A stretch of 64,000 nt of DNA. Source: Chryseobacterium camelliae (GTDB lineage: Bacteria; Bacteroidota; Bacteroidia; Flavobacteriales; Weeksellaceae). Made by a program: the position numbers and the translations under genes. Below, in pieces: positions 43,366 to 52,372 of the stretch. The stretch is from contig NZ_CP115859.1 of the NCBI RefSeq assembly GCF_027920545.1, forward strand, positions 186,001 through 250,000, in the 5' to 3' direction. Each line of letters starts with the position of its first letter. The stretch's first letter is position 1. Under the pieces are notes generated by a model. It had not been told where the DNA came from and ran no database searches. It worked only from the letters and a program-made list of their open reading frames with translations.

Positions 43366-43752
43366 ATGTTTTCAAAAATCACATCTAATATCAGAGTTTC
43401 AGTAGTTCCTGAATATGATAGTAAGAACAGTTATCCCTCAGAAAACCGTTATGTTTTCAAATATAACATTGTGATTGAAAATAACGGAGATTTTCCTATC
43501 AAAGTTCTTAAAAGAAAATGGCTGATTTTCGATGTAGGCTTCGGCTATACAGAGATCGTTGGCGATGGAGTAATCGGTTTAACACCGGATATAGAACCCG
43601 ACGGAAATTTTGCTTATTTTTCTAATGTCATGCTTCGTTCCGGAGTAGGTAATATGAGCGGTAAATATCTGGTAAGAAATGAACAAACCAAAGAAAATTT
43701 TGAAATTGATATTCCTAAATTTAATTTGTTGTCGGAGGTTTTGAGTAATTAA
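43366..43752 (+). CDS. apaG: ApaG domain protein
   Basis: The 128-residue protein is a fibronectin-like beta-sandwich with the ApaG segments YVFKYNIVIENNGDFPIKVLKRKWLIFD, VVGDGVIGLTPDIEPDG and YFSNVMLRSGVGNMSGKYLV. ApaG affects cobalt and magnesium handling in enterobacteria, but its biochemical role is unclear; the name is a family label. It is a single gene and is convergent with the exonuclease gene 25 bases away. Confidence 0.92.
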   Translation: MFSKITSNIRVSVVPEYDSKNSYPSENRYVFKYNIVIENNGDFPIKVLKRKWLIFDVGFGYTEIVGDGVIGLTPDIEPDGNFAYFSNVMLRSGVGNMSGKYLVRNEQTKENFEIDIPKFNLLSEVLSN

Positions 43753-43777
43753 TTTAGATTAAAAGCTTAACAAATCA

Positions 43778-44332
43778 TTACAACTTTTTAATCTTTGCTT
43801 TCATGTATTCCGAAACTTCTTCATTGCTTGTGAGAAATAATTTTTCAAAAGCCAGTAAAGATATTTTGGCACAAACTTCAGCATCGTCTCCTGCTCTGTG
43901 ATGATTGAATTTGATTTGATGATATTCTGCAAGATGTTTTAAACCATATCTCGGAAGGTAATTCCATGATTTTTTTGCCAACTGAATACTGCACAGATAG
44001 TTTAATTTTGGGGTAAACATTCCGTAATAATCTAAGCAGCCCCGTAAAACACTAGCATCAAAACTTGCATTATGAGCAATCATTAATGTTCCGTACATCA
44101 TTTCTTCCACTTCATACCAGATATCCTCAAAAGTAGGAGCATCTTTTACATCCTCAGGTAAAATTCCGTGTACATCAATATTTCTTTGACTGAAATACGG
44201 AAAACTGGGAGGTTTGATGAGCCAGGTTTTAGTTTCTATGATTTCTGAATTTTGCACAACACAAATTCCCAACTCACAAGCTGAGTTTCGGTCGAAAGTA
44301 GCGGTTTCAAAATCTATTGCGCAAAAATCCAT
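43778..44332 (-). CDS. 3'-5' exonuclease (DEDDh, DNA polymerase III epsilon-like)
   Basis: The 184-residue protein has Exo I (AIDFETATFD, the Asp-Glu pair), Exo II (AHNASFDASVLRGCL) and Exo III (HHRAGDDAEVCA with the catalytic His and Asp), all four acidic residues and the His. Such short proteins act in DNA repair or RNA trimming rather than as the epsilon subunit. It starts 3 bases after the endonuclease V gene, so the two are in one operon. Confidence 0.9.
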   Translation of the reverse strand: MDFCAIDFETATFDRNSACELGICVVQNSEIIETKTWLIKPPSFPYFSQRNIDVHGILPEDVKDAPTFEDIWYEVEEMMYGTLMIAHNASFDASVLRGCLDYYGMFTPKLNYLCSIQLAKKSWNYLPRYGLKHLAEYHQIKFNHHRAGDDAEVCAKISLLAFEKLFLTSNEEVSEYMKAKIKKL

Positions 44333-44335
44333 GAA

Positions 44336-44848
44336 TTAAAATTGTCTTGTTAGGGTATCAACTTTCTTCAAAAGAGTCGGGATTCTGAAATCTCCGTGCA
44401 TCTTTTGAATGAAATCGTATGCAGTATTCATATCAATTCCTACACTGGAAATATATAAAGGAGTGTCGCTGTTTCCTCTTTTTAAAGGTAATTTATACTT
44501 TTCAACAGTTGCAAAATTTGTTTTAGCAACACCAATTACAGGGATTTCCTTGTTCAGAGTGTCAAATAAATGCTTTCCCAATCCGGGGTTCATTTCATCA
44601 TCAAGATAAACAAAACCGTCGATAATAATACAGGAAATCTCTTTAATCTGAGTTTTGATCTTCTCTAAAAGACTCAAAATACAAGGAAGCTCTCTTTTGT
44701 AAAATTGTCCGGAGATATATTCTTCGACACCTTCTTTGATTTCAGAAAATTCATAATCGGGAACAGCATTTTCCCAATCTTCAAAAGCCAGACATATGGT
44801 ATTGGCTTTATCGTTATCAAAATAATACGTGTCGAAAACTAAAATCAT
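44336..44848 (-). CDS. nfi: Endonuclease V
   Basis: The 170-residue protein is at the short end for the family. It has the first catalytic Asp in LVFDTYYFDNDKA, the acidic IIDGFVYLDDEMNPGLGKHL and GVAKTNF, with the Lys that contacts DNA. Endonuclease V nicks DNA near deaminated adenine (inosine). It precedes an exonuclease by 3 bases, a plausible repair pair, and lies 3 bases after the glycosyltransferase gene. The N-terminal strand seems shortened compared with Escherichia coli Nfi. Confidence 0.85.
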   Translation of the reverse strand: MILVFDTYYFDNDKANTICLAFEDWENAVPDYEFSEIKEGVEEYISGQFYKRELPCILSLLEKIKTQIKEISCIIIDGFVYLDDEMNPGLGKHLFDTLNKEIPVIGVAKTNFATVEKYKLPLKRGNSDTPLYISSVGIDMNTAYDFIQKMHGDFRIPTLLKKVDTLTRQF

Positions 44849-44851
44849 TAT

Positions 44852-45823
44852 TTATAAAAAATGTTTAAAAATCAACCATTTTGATTGATAGAAATTATTC
44901 TTCTGATGTTTTTGCCTACGTTTCCAGGTTCCCGAAGCTTGAGCGTAAAATCCGAAATGTGCTCTTACAACAGCCCAAAGATGAGGAAAGCCTTGTTTTA
45001 AACCAAAATAAATTCCGGCAATACCATCCAAGCACAGTCTGAAAAAGATTAGCCCGATCAATTGAGGAAAAGGTAAGTTTTTCAGCATCATAGAAAGGTT
45101 GTTTCTGATATTTAAATACGTCTTCTGAGCGCTTTGTTTATTTAAAGTTCCGCCTCCGACATGATAAACCTTAGATTTTCCGGTATAGAAAATTTTTCTT
45201 GCGGAATTGATTAATCTCCAGCAAAGATCAATTTCTTCCTGATGGGCAAAAAATCTTTCATCAAAACCATTCTGATTCCAAAAATCTTGTGATCGAATAA
45301 ATAAACAGCATCCTGAAGCCCAGAAAATCTCCGTTTCATCGTCGTATTGCCCTTTATCTTCTTCCACATCATCGAAAACTCTTCCTCTGCAGTAGGGGTA
45401 GCCCAAATTATCGATTAAACCACCTGCAGCCCCTGCAAACTCAAATTTATTTTTGTCATTGTATGATAAGATTTTAGGCTGAATAGCTGCGATTTCCGGA
45501 TTTTTTTCAAAAAGATGTAAAACAGGCTCAATCCAGTTTTCGGTAACTTCTACATCAGAATTCAGGAGACAATAATAGGTTGCATTAATTTGCTTTAAAC
45601 CCTCATTATACCCGCCTGCAAAACCGTAATTTTCAGCATTGATGACAATTTTTACCGAGGGAAAACTGGTTTTTAAAAACTCTACTGAATCATCCGTCGA
45701 TGCATTATCAATAACATAAACATCAGCATCCTTAGAAAATTGTACAACATGGGGAAGAAATTTTTCCAACCAGTTCTTTCCGTTCCAGTTTAAGATGGCA
45801 ACTGCGAGTTTTGGCTTCATCAT
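44852..45823 (-). CDS. Glycosyltransferase family 2 (rhamnosyltransferase-like)
   Basis: The 323-residue protein has the GT-A motif AVAILNWNGKNWLEKFLP, VYVIDNASTDDSVEFL and LLNSDVEVTENWIEP, then FAHQEEIDLCWRL in the acceptor side, as in the WcaA/RfbF group. A C-terminal hydrophobic segment may hold it at the membrane. It probably adds a sugar to a lipid-linked glycan. It lies 3 bases after an acyltransferase gene. Two ATG codons are adjacent; the first is taken here. Confidence 0.9.
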   Translation of the reverse strand: MMKPKLAVAILNWNGKNWLEKFLPHVVQFSKDADVYVIDNASTDDSVEFLKTSFPSVKIVINAENYGFAGGYNEGLKQINATYYCLLNSDVEVTENWIEPVLHLFEKNPEIAAIQPKILSYNDKNKFEFAGAAGGLIDNLGYPYCRGRVFDDVEEDKGQYDDETEIFWASGCCLFIRSQDFWNQNGFDERFFAHQEEIDLCWRLINSARKIFYTGKSKVYHVGGGTLNKQSAQKTYLNIRNNLSMMLKNLPFPQLIGLIFFRLCLDGIAGIYFGLKQGFPHLWAVVRAHFGFYAQASGTWKRRQKHQKNNFYQSKWLIFKHFL

Positions 45824-45826
45824 TTT

Positions 45827-46711
45827 CTATATTTTTTCTGAATCGAATGTTTTGATGGAATCCTGATACTTCCATTTTCTGTGTGACCAAAGATAGTTGT
45901 CAGGATATTTGTGAATGGTATTTTCTAATAATTTGTGAAACTTTTTCACCACTTCATTATTGACAAACTTTTCTCCATCCGGGTAGATTCTATGATAATT
46001 TACCTGATAAAATCCTCTTTTTACTTTTTTCATTTCACAATAAATGAAAACAAGATCCATTCTTGTCGCAAGCTTATCATAACCTATAAAAGCCGGAGTC
46101 CTTTGATTAAGAAATTCGAGACCGTAATTCACATGAGCAACATGAGGAGTCTGATCTGCCACAAACATATAGGCAGAATCGCCATCGTTGCTGTTTCTGA
46201 AAATATTCATGATCACTTCGTTGGCTTCTAAAGCTTCATTGCCAAATTTGTTTCTCACCTTCTTCATCTGATCTTCCCAGAAATTACTGTTTACTTTTCT
46301 GTAAACGGGATGGCAGTGCTTCTGTGGAATTACCTTGGCCAATGCATTGATCCATTCCCAGTTAAAAACATGCCCTGCAAGTAAAATAATATTTTTACCC
46401 TCTGCTTTAGCTTCATGAAAGAGGTGCTGATTGATATGCTGCATTCTTACCCTGGATTCAGTTTCACTGATGCTGAAGGACTTTACAGTTTCTACCAAAT
46501 AATCGGAGAAATTAAGATAAAATTTCTTTAAAATAGCCTGAATTTCTTCATCGGTCTTTTCAGGAAAAGAGTTTTTAATATTTTGTAAGATGACTTTCTT
46601 TCTGTAACCTACGATATAGTAGTTTAAAAAGAAAATAATATCCGAAAAAATATATAATATTCTAAGCGGAATCTTGGAAATTAGATAAAGTATTTTGATC
46701 AGAAATTTCAT
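45827..46711 (-). CDS. Lysophospholipid / lipid A acyltransferase family protein
   Basis: The 294-residue protein has an N-terminal hydrophobic anchor (IPLRILYIFSDIIFFLNYYIV) and the acyltransferase motif ILLAGHVFNWEW, where His and Glu stand for the HxxxxD/E pair of LpxL-type enzymes. The MFVADQTPHVAHVNY segment is also typical of LpxL/HtrB. It would add a fatty acid to lipid A or a related lipid. It starts the operon with the glycosyltransferase, endonuclease V and exonuclease. A TAAATTTG box lies 11 to 18 bases before its start. Confidence 0.9.
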   Translation of the reverse strand: MKFLIKILYLISKIPLRILYIFSDIIFFLNYYIVGYRKKVILQNIKNSFPEKTDEEIQAILKKFYLNFSDYLVETVKSFSISETESRVRMQHINQHLFHEAKAEGKNIILLAGHVFNWEWINALAKVIPQKHCHPVYRKVNSNFWEDQMKKVRNKFGNEALEANEVIMNIFRNSNDGDSAYMFVADQTPHVAHVNYGLEFLNQRTPAFIGYDKLATRMDLVFIYCEMKKVKRGFYQVNYHRIYPDGEKFVNNEVVKKFHKLLENTIHKYPDNYLWSHRKWKYQDSIKTFDSEKI

Positions 46712-46790
46712 AAAGTATGCAAATTTAAGGATAATAAAAATATGGTTTCATTTTTGCAGGTAATAAGTAATATTTTTTTATTTTTATAGT

Positions 46791-47375
46791 ATGAAAAAAG
46801 TGTCGTTAGTAGCTTTAATAGTTCTGGGTACTACAATTTGGGCTCAGAATACAGAAATTAAAAAAACTCCCGAAGTCAAGAATTCCGGAGATAAAGCTTT
46901 GCTGGTGAAAAGTGATGCAGCAGAACTGGAAGCAAAAAAGAAAGCTGCGGCAGAAGAGAAGGCAAAGTTGCCTAAACCTTATGATCCGAAAGCAAATGCA
47001 CAGTCAGATATTGATAAACTGGTGGCACAAGCCCAAAAAGAAGGCAAGAATATCATGATTCAGGCAGGAGGTAACTGGTGTATCTGGTGTCTGAGATTTA
47101 ATCAGTATGTTCAGTCAACTCCAGAATTAAAAAATAATGTTGACAAAAATTATCTGTATTACCATTTGAATTATTCTCCTGAAAACAAGAACGAGAAAGT
47201 TTTTGCTCAGTATGGAAATCCTGGAGATAAATACGGTTATCCGGTATTCATTGTGCTGGATAAAAATGGAAAAATGATACATATACAGCCGAGTGATGTT
47301 TTGGAAGAAGGAAAAGGCTATAGCTTAGAAAAAGTAAAAGAGTTCTTTAACCAATGGGCTCCAAAAAAATCATAA
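46791..47375 (+). CDS. Thioredoxin-fold exported protein
   Basis: The 194-residue product has a signal peptide ending at IWAQ (residue 19), then a charged, Lys/Ala-rich stretch to about 75, and a thioredoxin-like domain with the redox motif WCIWC in QAGGNWCIWCLRFNQYV. The GYPVFIVLDKNGKMIHIQPS part fits the DsbD-gamma/TlpA-like group. It may reduce disulfides in the periplasm. It starts divergently from the acyltransferase gene. Confidence 0.88.
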   Translation: MKKVSLVALIVLGTTIWAQNTEIKKTPEVKNSGDKALLVKSDAAELEAKKKAAAEEKAKLPKPYDPKANAQSDIDKLVAQAQKEGKNIMIQAGGNWCIWCLRFNQYVQSTPELKNNVDKNYLYYHLNYSPENKNEKVFAQYGNPGDKYGYPVFIVLDKNGKMIHIQPSDVLEEGKGYSLEKVKEFFNQWAPKKS

Positions 47376-47381
47376 AAAATT

Positions 47382-47408
47382 AAAACCGGGAATTCCCGGT
47401 TTTTTTTG
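47382..47408 (+). terminator. Intrinsic terminator after the thioredoxin-like gene
   Basis: Stem AAAACCGGG with CCCGGTTTT, loop AATT, then more T. Confidence 0.9.
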
Positions 47409-47472
47409 TACAATATTTGTTCAATTTTCACGAAATTTTTGTTGTATTATCCGGTTTACCAAAGAAAACTGA

Positions 47473-47743
47473 GGCTATAGAACTACCTCCAAAAAAATCG
47501 GAATGAATACCAGAACCTTATCCAGGAGATTTAAAGAAGCTTTAGGGATGAATTACGTTCGTTTTTTATGTGCTTTAAGAATTACATGTTCCCTTGGAAT
47601 TAATGCTTGAAGAAAAATATAATATGTACGAAATTGTAATGATGATGGGATGCAACAGTCTTTCATCATTTAGTAATATATTCAAAAAAGTAATTAGAAT
47701 TGCTCCTACGGAATATCAGCATAAACTTAAAGGAGATCATTAA
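47473..47743 (+). pseudogene. AraC-family regulator remnant, frameshifted
   Basis: Only the C-terminal DNA-binding region is left. The first frame reads NTRTLSRRFKEALGMNYVRFLCALRI, the first half of an AraC helix-turn-helix pair, and stops at 47608-47610. From 47594 the +1 frame reads LELMLEEKYNMYEIVMMMG, then SLSSFSNIFKKVIRIAPTEYQ, the second half of the same domain, to the stop at 47741-47743. A one-base change at about 47590-47600 thus breaks the gene. The ligand-binding part and the promoter are missing upstream, where a terminator follows directly. It is a decayed gene. Confidence 0.85.
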
Positions 47744-47777
47744 GTTTGAATTATTCTCAATCATAATATAAAAAAAT

Positions 47778-47803
47778 AAAACCACTTCAAAAGAAGTGGT
47801 TTT
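47778..47803 (-). terminator. Terminator after the S6-S18-L9 operon
   Basis: Stem AAAACCACTTC with GAAGTGGTTTT, loop of four, and a T-rich tail on the minus strand. Confidence 0.85.
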
Positions 47804-47830
47804 GTATGTTGAGAAAATCTCGTTTTGTGA

Positions 47831-48340
47831 TTAAGCTTCTTCAGAAGGAGCTTCTTCTTTTTTAGCAGGAGCTGCTTTTGGAGCTTCTACAGGAGCGTCA
47901 GATACGATATCGAATTCGAAGTTGTACTCAACGTTTCTGTGTAATCTGATGTTAGCAGTTACTTTACCAGTTCTCTTAATAGTGTTTCCTGGAATTTTGA
48001 TATATTTTTTCTCAACAGAAACTCCAGCTTTTTCTAGAGCTGCAGAAAGATCTGCATTGTTGATAGATCCGAATAATTTGTCACCAGCACCTACTTTTGC
48101 AGGAATAGTAACAGAAGTTTTCTTCAATTGCTCAACTACAGCAGTTGCAGCAGCGATTAATTTAGCTTCTTCTTCTTTTCTAGCTTCCAAAGTAGCTTCT
48201 AGAGCTGCAATGTTTTTAGGTGTAGCTAAAAGAGCAAATCCTTGAGGGATTAGGAAGTTTCTTGCATAACCTGGCTTTACGCTTACTGTGTCGAATTCAA
48301 GACCTAAGTTTTCTACGTCTTTTTTAAGAATAATGTTCAT
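47831..48340 (-). CDS. rplI: 50S ribosomal protein L9
   Basis: The 169-residue protein begins NIILKKDVENLG and has VKPGYARNFLIPQGFA, the conserved N-terminal domain, then a long central helix and the C-terminal domain. An Ala/Pro/Glu-rich tail (APVEAPKAAPAKKEEAPSEEA) follows and is longer than in most bacteria. It is last in rpsF-rpsR-rplI. Confidence 0.97.
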   Translation of the reverse strand: MNIILKKDVENLGLEFDTVSVKPGYARNFLIPQGFALLATPKNIAALEATLEARKEEEAKLIAAATAVVEQLKKTSVTIPAKVGAGDKLFGSINNADLSAALEKAGVSVEKKYIKIPGNTIKRTGKVTANIRLHRNVEYNFEFDIVSDAPVEAPKAAPAKKEEAPSEEA

Positions 48341-48452
48341 TGTTGTTGTCCTTTTTTAGATTTTAGACTTCTAAAATCAAGTTAGAATTTAATTATGTAT
48401 TCAGCAACAAAAGAAGAGATTGCTCCCTTCTTTTATCTATTTTTTAGTTGTC

Positions 48453-48755
48453 TTATTTTAATAAGTCAGCTACGTAAGGCATCAAAGCTAAATGTCTAGC
48501 TCTTTTGATAGCAGCAGAAACTTTTCTTTGGTATTTTAAAGAAGTTCCAGTGTATCTTCTAGGTAAAATTTTACCCTGCTCGTTTACGAACTGTAATAAG
48601 AAATCAGCATCTTTGTAATCAACGTGCTTAATTCCGTATTTTTTAAATCTACAATATTTCTTTTCAGATTTTGTATTGATATCAAGCGGAGTAAGGAATT
48701 TTACTTCTGATTCTCCTCCAGCTGAGGCTTGTTTAGCCATTTCATCTATTGCCAT
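48453..48755 (-). CDS. rpsR: 30S ribosomal protein S18
   Basis: The 100-residue protein has the S18 core [58 protein letters not shown]. The N-terminal 25 residues are an extension, as in other Bacteroidota. It binds the 30S platform with S6. It lies between rpsF and rplI. Confidence 0.97.
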   Translation of the reverse strand: MAIDEMAKQASAGGESEVKFLTPLDINTKSEKKYCRFKKYGIKHVDYKDADFLLQFVNEQGKILPRRYTGTSLKYQRKVSAAIKRARHLALMPYVADLLK

Positions 48756-48786
48756 GTCTTGTCTTTTTAAAAAATTGGGTTAATAA

Positions 48787-49128
48787 TTAAGCTTTAGCTG
48801 CTTTTACTTTAGTTCTTCTAGTTACAGCGTACTCAACAGCATGTTTGTCAAGTTTTGTAGTAAGGTAACGAATTACTCTTTCGTCACGTTTGAATGCTAA
48901 TTCTAGATCAGCAACTACAGTACCTTCTCCTTTAAATTCGATTAAAGTGTAGAATCCGTTCTTTTTCAATTGGATCGGATAAGCTAATTTTTTTAATCCC
49001 CAGTTTTCTTTAGCAACGATTTCGCAGTTCTTTTCTTTTAAAAGATCTACATACTTGTTCACTGCTTCCTCTACCTGTGACTCAGATAGAACGGGAGTTA
49101 AAATGAAAACAGTTTCGTAATTGTTCAT
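48787..49128 (-). CDS. rpsF: 30S ribosomal protein S6
   Basis: The 113-residue protein starts [20 protein letters not shown] and has the strand motif [20 protein letters not shown]. It binds S18 on the 30S platform. It is the first gene of the operon; a TAATTTTG box, a -7 consensus, lies upstream on this strand. Confidence 0.97.
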   Translation of the reverse strand: MNNYETVFILTPVLSESQVEEAVNKYVDLLKEKNCEIVAKENWGLKKLAYPIQLKKNGFYTLIEFKGEGTVVADLELAFKRDERVIRYLTTKLDKHAVEYAVTRRTKVKAAKA

Positions 49129-49262
49129 AATGTTAAATGAATTTGTTAATTATTTCGAGGTGCAAAATTAGAAAATATATTTATAATATGCAAGGTCAAA
49201 GGCAATTTTATTGATCAGTAAAAAGTAATGGATCAATAAATAATAATTTTAAAGATGAGATC

Positions 49263-50615
49263 TTACTCTTTTTCCCGGATTTCTTTTAAGAAGTTTACCT
49301 TTATGACATCATACAAAGAATGTCTGCTCACCAAAATGGATGTGATAGAAGAAACCATTCCGGCTAACATTAAATGGAAAATCAAAGAATGCCTGTCGGT
49401 CATTTCCAAAACAATGATGGCAGAGGTAAATGGTGCTCGGGTAATTCCGGTAAGAAAAGCAACCATTCCGGCAAGAATAACAACATTCGTTTCGTTGGGA
49501 CTTAAATGAATAAAACCGGAGATTACAGATCCTATACTTGCACCAGCCGTTAAAGCGGGGGCAAAAATTCCACCGGCACCTCCTGAAGTAAAAGAAAGGG
49601 CAGGACCCAACATTCTTAAAATAGGAACATACCAGTCTTCATGCTTATTTTCTGTAAAAAGAACCCGTTCCATGATTTCTTTTCCCGAGCCTAAAATTTC
49701 TCTGTTAATAAAGAAAGCAATGGAAGCTATGATTAAAGCACAAATCACCAGGAAAATAACATTGGATCTGTCTGTTTTTAATTTTCTTTTTTTCCAATCA
49801 GACATTTTTAACATAGTAACAGAAAGCTGACTGGCTAAAATGCCTGCAACTCCCGCTACTAAAATAATAGGAAGCATCACCATTAATGAAACGTCATTTG
49901 TTTTAGGATACCCTAAATATAAATAGGAACCAGCTAAAGTCTGAGCAGTCAGACCTGCAATAATAACCGCGGTAAATAAAGCGGTTTTAAAGTAATTGAT
50001 ATGGGTTTTGGAAAGTTCTTCCACTGCAAATACAATCCCTCCAAGTGGAGTGTTAAAAGCCGCTGCAAGACCGGCCGCTGCACCCGTCATAATCATATTT
50101 TTCTTTGAAATCTTAGGCCACCATTCCGGAAGATACTCATTCACTTTTCTGAAAACAGAGCCTGCAATCTGAATGGTAGGACCTTCCCGTCCTACAGCGC
50201 CACCACCTATTACCAGAACGACAGATGAAATGATTTTAAAAACAATGATTTTTAAACTTAAAAAGCTGCGTATTTTTTTATGCTCTTTCGGATTGGCCAA
50301 TTCCACGGCGGCCATAACTTGTGGAATTCCGCTTCCTTTGGCATTGGGAGCAAATTCTTTTACCAGCCACCATGAAAGGACAAAACCAATTGGAGCAATA
50401 ACGAAAATCATCCACGAATGCCAGTCGAGAATAAAATGAAGAAGATTTTCACCCCATGCAAAAATTTTAGCATACATCACCGCAAAGAAGCCTGTAATCA
50501 CTGAACCAATCCAAAAAGGAATGGCCTGAAGCAGGTTGTATTTCAGTTGTTCGTTTCGAATATTATCGAAAGATTTTTTCAGAGATCTTCGAATGAGAGC
50601 GATAATTTTTAACAT
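49263..50615 (-). CDS. ClC family chloride channel or H+/Cl- antiporter
   Basis: The 450-residue integral membrane protein has the three ClC signatures: GSGIPQV near residue 97, GREGPTIQIAG near 147 with the gating Glu, and GGIFAPALTAGAS near 350. Ten or more hydrophobic segments follow the ClC order. The Glu at the gate argues for proton-coupled exchange or a gated channel. There are no CBS domains. It is a single gene. Confidence 0.93.
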   Translation of the reverse strand: MLKIIALIRRSLKKSFDNIRNEQLKYNLLQAIPFWIGSVITGFFAVMYAKIFAWGENLLHFILDWHSWMIFVIAPIGFVLSWWLVKEFAPNAKGSGIPQVMAAVELANPKEHKKIRSFLSLKIIVFKIISSVVLVIGGGAVGREGPTIQIAGSVFRKVNEYLPEWWPKISKKNMIMTGAAAGLAAAFNTPLGGIVFAVEELSKTHINYFKTALFTAVIIAGLTAQTLAGSYLYLGYPKTNDVSLMVMLPIILVAGVAGILASQLSVTMLKMSDWKKRKLKTDRSNVIFLVICALIIASIAFFINREILGSGKEIMERVLFTENKHEDWYVPILRMLGPALSFTSGGAGGIFAPALTAGASIGSVISGFIHLSPNETNVVILAGMVAFLTGITRAPFTSAIIVLEMTDRHSLIFHLMLAGMVSSITSILVSRHSLYDVIKVNFLKEIREKE

Positions 50616-50998
50616 TTATCAATTTTGAAGTTTAAAAATACGGGATTTTTATGGATTTTACATTTTTCTGAGAGATTAATCCGCTAAAATTATTTTTTAT
50701 TTTTTTTGAATTGATGCGTTTGTATTGAATACTCATTAATTAATTTTTAAAGTTATATGTTATATTGTAAATTGAGGTTGTTTTTATTGTTGTTTATTCA
50801 TTTAAAAGTTGTTTTTATTGATTATTAAATAAAATTTATTAGAAATCCGGAAGCTTGTTGCAGCCATTATTTGTGATTTAAAATCAACAGCATTAGAAGA
50901 ATATAGCTTTCATTTTTAGCCACAAAAAAACCTCCGAAAAATTCGAAGGTTTTATATTGGTGAACAGGTTAGATTACTTATTGCCTATTATTCATAAA
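50616..50998. other. 383-base gap between ClC and E2 genes
   Basis: Apart from a terminator at 50924-50953 it is an AT-rich stretch with TTGTTTTTATTG words repeated (about 50770-50825). No frame or RNA is visible. Confidence 0.5.
50924..50953 (-). terminator. Terminator after the E2 gene
   Basis: On the minus strand stem AAACCTTCGAA with TTCGGAGGTTT (one U-G pair), then a run of T. Confidence 0.8.
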
Positions 50999-52309
50999 TT
51001 ATATTTCCGTATTCAGATCCCAGTTTTCAAGATAGTCATGAACGTGCTTCAACATCATTCCACCCAGAGATCCGTCTACCACTCTGTGGTCATAAGAGTG
51101 AGACATGAACATTAAGTTTCTGATCGCAATTACATCACCGTCAGCTGTTTCAAGAACTGCAGGTTTTTTCACGATCGCTCCGATGGCTAAAATAGCAACC
51201 TGTGGCTGAGGAATAATTGGTGTCCCCATTAGGTTTCCAAAGCTTCCTACGTTGGAAATCGTGTATGTTGCTCCCTGAGTATCCTCAGGTCTTAATTTTT
51301 TGTTTCTTGCTCTGTAAGCCAAATCGTTGATCGCTTTTGCCAATCCTGAAAGTGACAACTGATCTGCGTTTTTAATTACAGGCACAATAAGGTTTCCGTC
51401 TGGTAAAGCCGTTGCCATACCAATGTTGATGTTTTTCTTTTTAATGATGTTATCACCATTTACCGAAACATTGATCATCGGGAAATCCTGGATGGCTTTT
51501 ACAACCGCTCTTACGAAGATCGGCATGAAAGTAAGTTTTTCACCTTCACGTTTTTCGAAAAGAGATTTGTTTTTATTTCTCCATTTTACAACGTTCGTTA
51601 CGTCTGTTTCGATGAAAGAGGTAACGTGAGGTGCAATGTGTTTAGCTTTTACCATGTTTTCAGCGATGATTTTTCTCATTCTGTCCATCGGAATGATTTC
51701 ATCACCTGCTGTAACAGAGATTGTAGAAGCCGGAGCTGAAGTTGCTACGGGCTGTGGAGCAGAAGCTGCCTGTACCGGAGCCGCTTGTGGAGCTGGCTGG
51801 TTTCCTCTGTTTTTAACGTAAGCTAAAATATCTTCTTTGGTAATTCTTCCTTCTAAACCGCTTCCTTTGATCGTTTTTAGTTCAGATTCAGAAATGTTTT
51901 CCTGTTGTGCGATTGATTTTACAAGTGGAGACAAGTAAAGATCTCCTGAAAATTCTGTTGAAGCAGCAACCTGTAAAGGCTGTTCAATGGTTTTTAAGAT
52001 TTCAGCATCAGGAGCAGCTGCCGGAGTCTCAGTTTTTACTTCTTCTGTTGCTGTATTTCCGCCTTCTCCTTCAATTTCTAAAATAGCAATGGCTTCACCT
52101 ACTTTTGCAACTTCGTCTTTCTGTTTCAAAATCTTTACGATTTTTCCCGAAACCGGTGTCGGAACATCTGAATCTACCTTATCTGTTGCAATTTCTACTA
52201 CGGAATCATCTTCTTTTACATTATCACCTTCATTGAATAACCAGGTGATAATAGTAGCTTCCATAACACCTTCTCCCATGGAAGGAAGCAATAATTTGTA
52301 CTCTGCCAT
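50999..52309 (-). CDS. 2-oxo acid dehydrogenase E2 component (branched-chain type)
   Basis: The 436-residue protein has an N-terminal lipoyl domain (lipoyl Lys in EIATDKVDSDVPT), a subunit-binding domain (LSPLVKSIAQQENISESEL, GSGLEGRITKEDIL), a Pro/Ala linker and the catalytic core with MSHSYDHRVVDGSLGG. MGEGVMEATI at the N-terminus and the order of the core favour the branched-chain 2-oxo acid dehydrogenase E2 over the pyruvate one. The E1 and E3 genes are elsewhere. A TATATTTG -7 box lies upstream. Confidence 0.9.
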   Translation of the reverse strand: MAEYKLLLPSMGEGVMEATIITWLFNEGDNVKEDDSVVEIATDKVDSDVPTPVSGKIVKILKQKDEVAKVGEAIAILEIEGEGGNTATEEVKTETPAAAPDAEILKTIEQPLQVAASTEFSGDLYLSPLVKSIAQQENISESELKTIKGSGLEGRITKEDILAYVKNRGNQPAPQAAPVQAASAPQPVATSAPASTISVTAGDEIIPMDRMRKIIAENMVKAKHIAPHVTSFIETDVTNVVKWRNKNKSLFEKREGEKLTFMPIFVRAVVKAIQDFPMINVSVNGDNIIKKKNINIGMATALPDGNLIVPVIKNADQLSLSGLAKAINDLAYRARNKKLRPEDTQGATYTISNVGSFGNLMGTPIIPQPQVAILAIGAIVKKPAVLETADGDVIAIRNLMFMSHSYDHRVVDGSLGGMMLKHVHDYLENWDLNTEI

Positions 52310-52372
52310 TTTTAATTTTTAGATTTTGACAAATATATAAAAAAAATCGGTTTTTTTATGAAATATATAATT

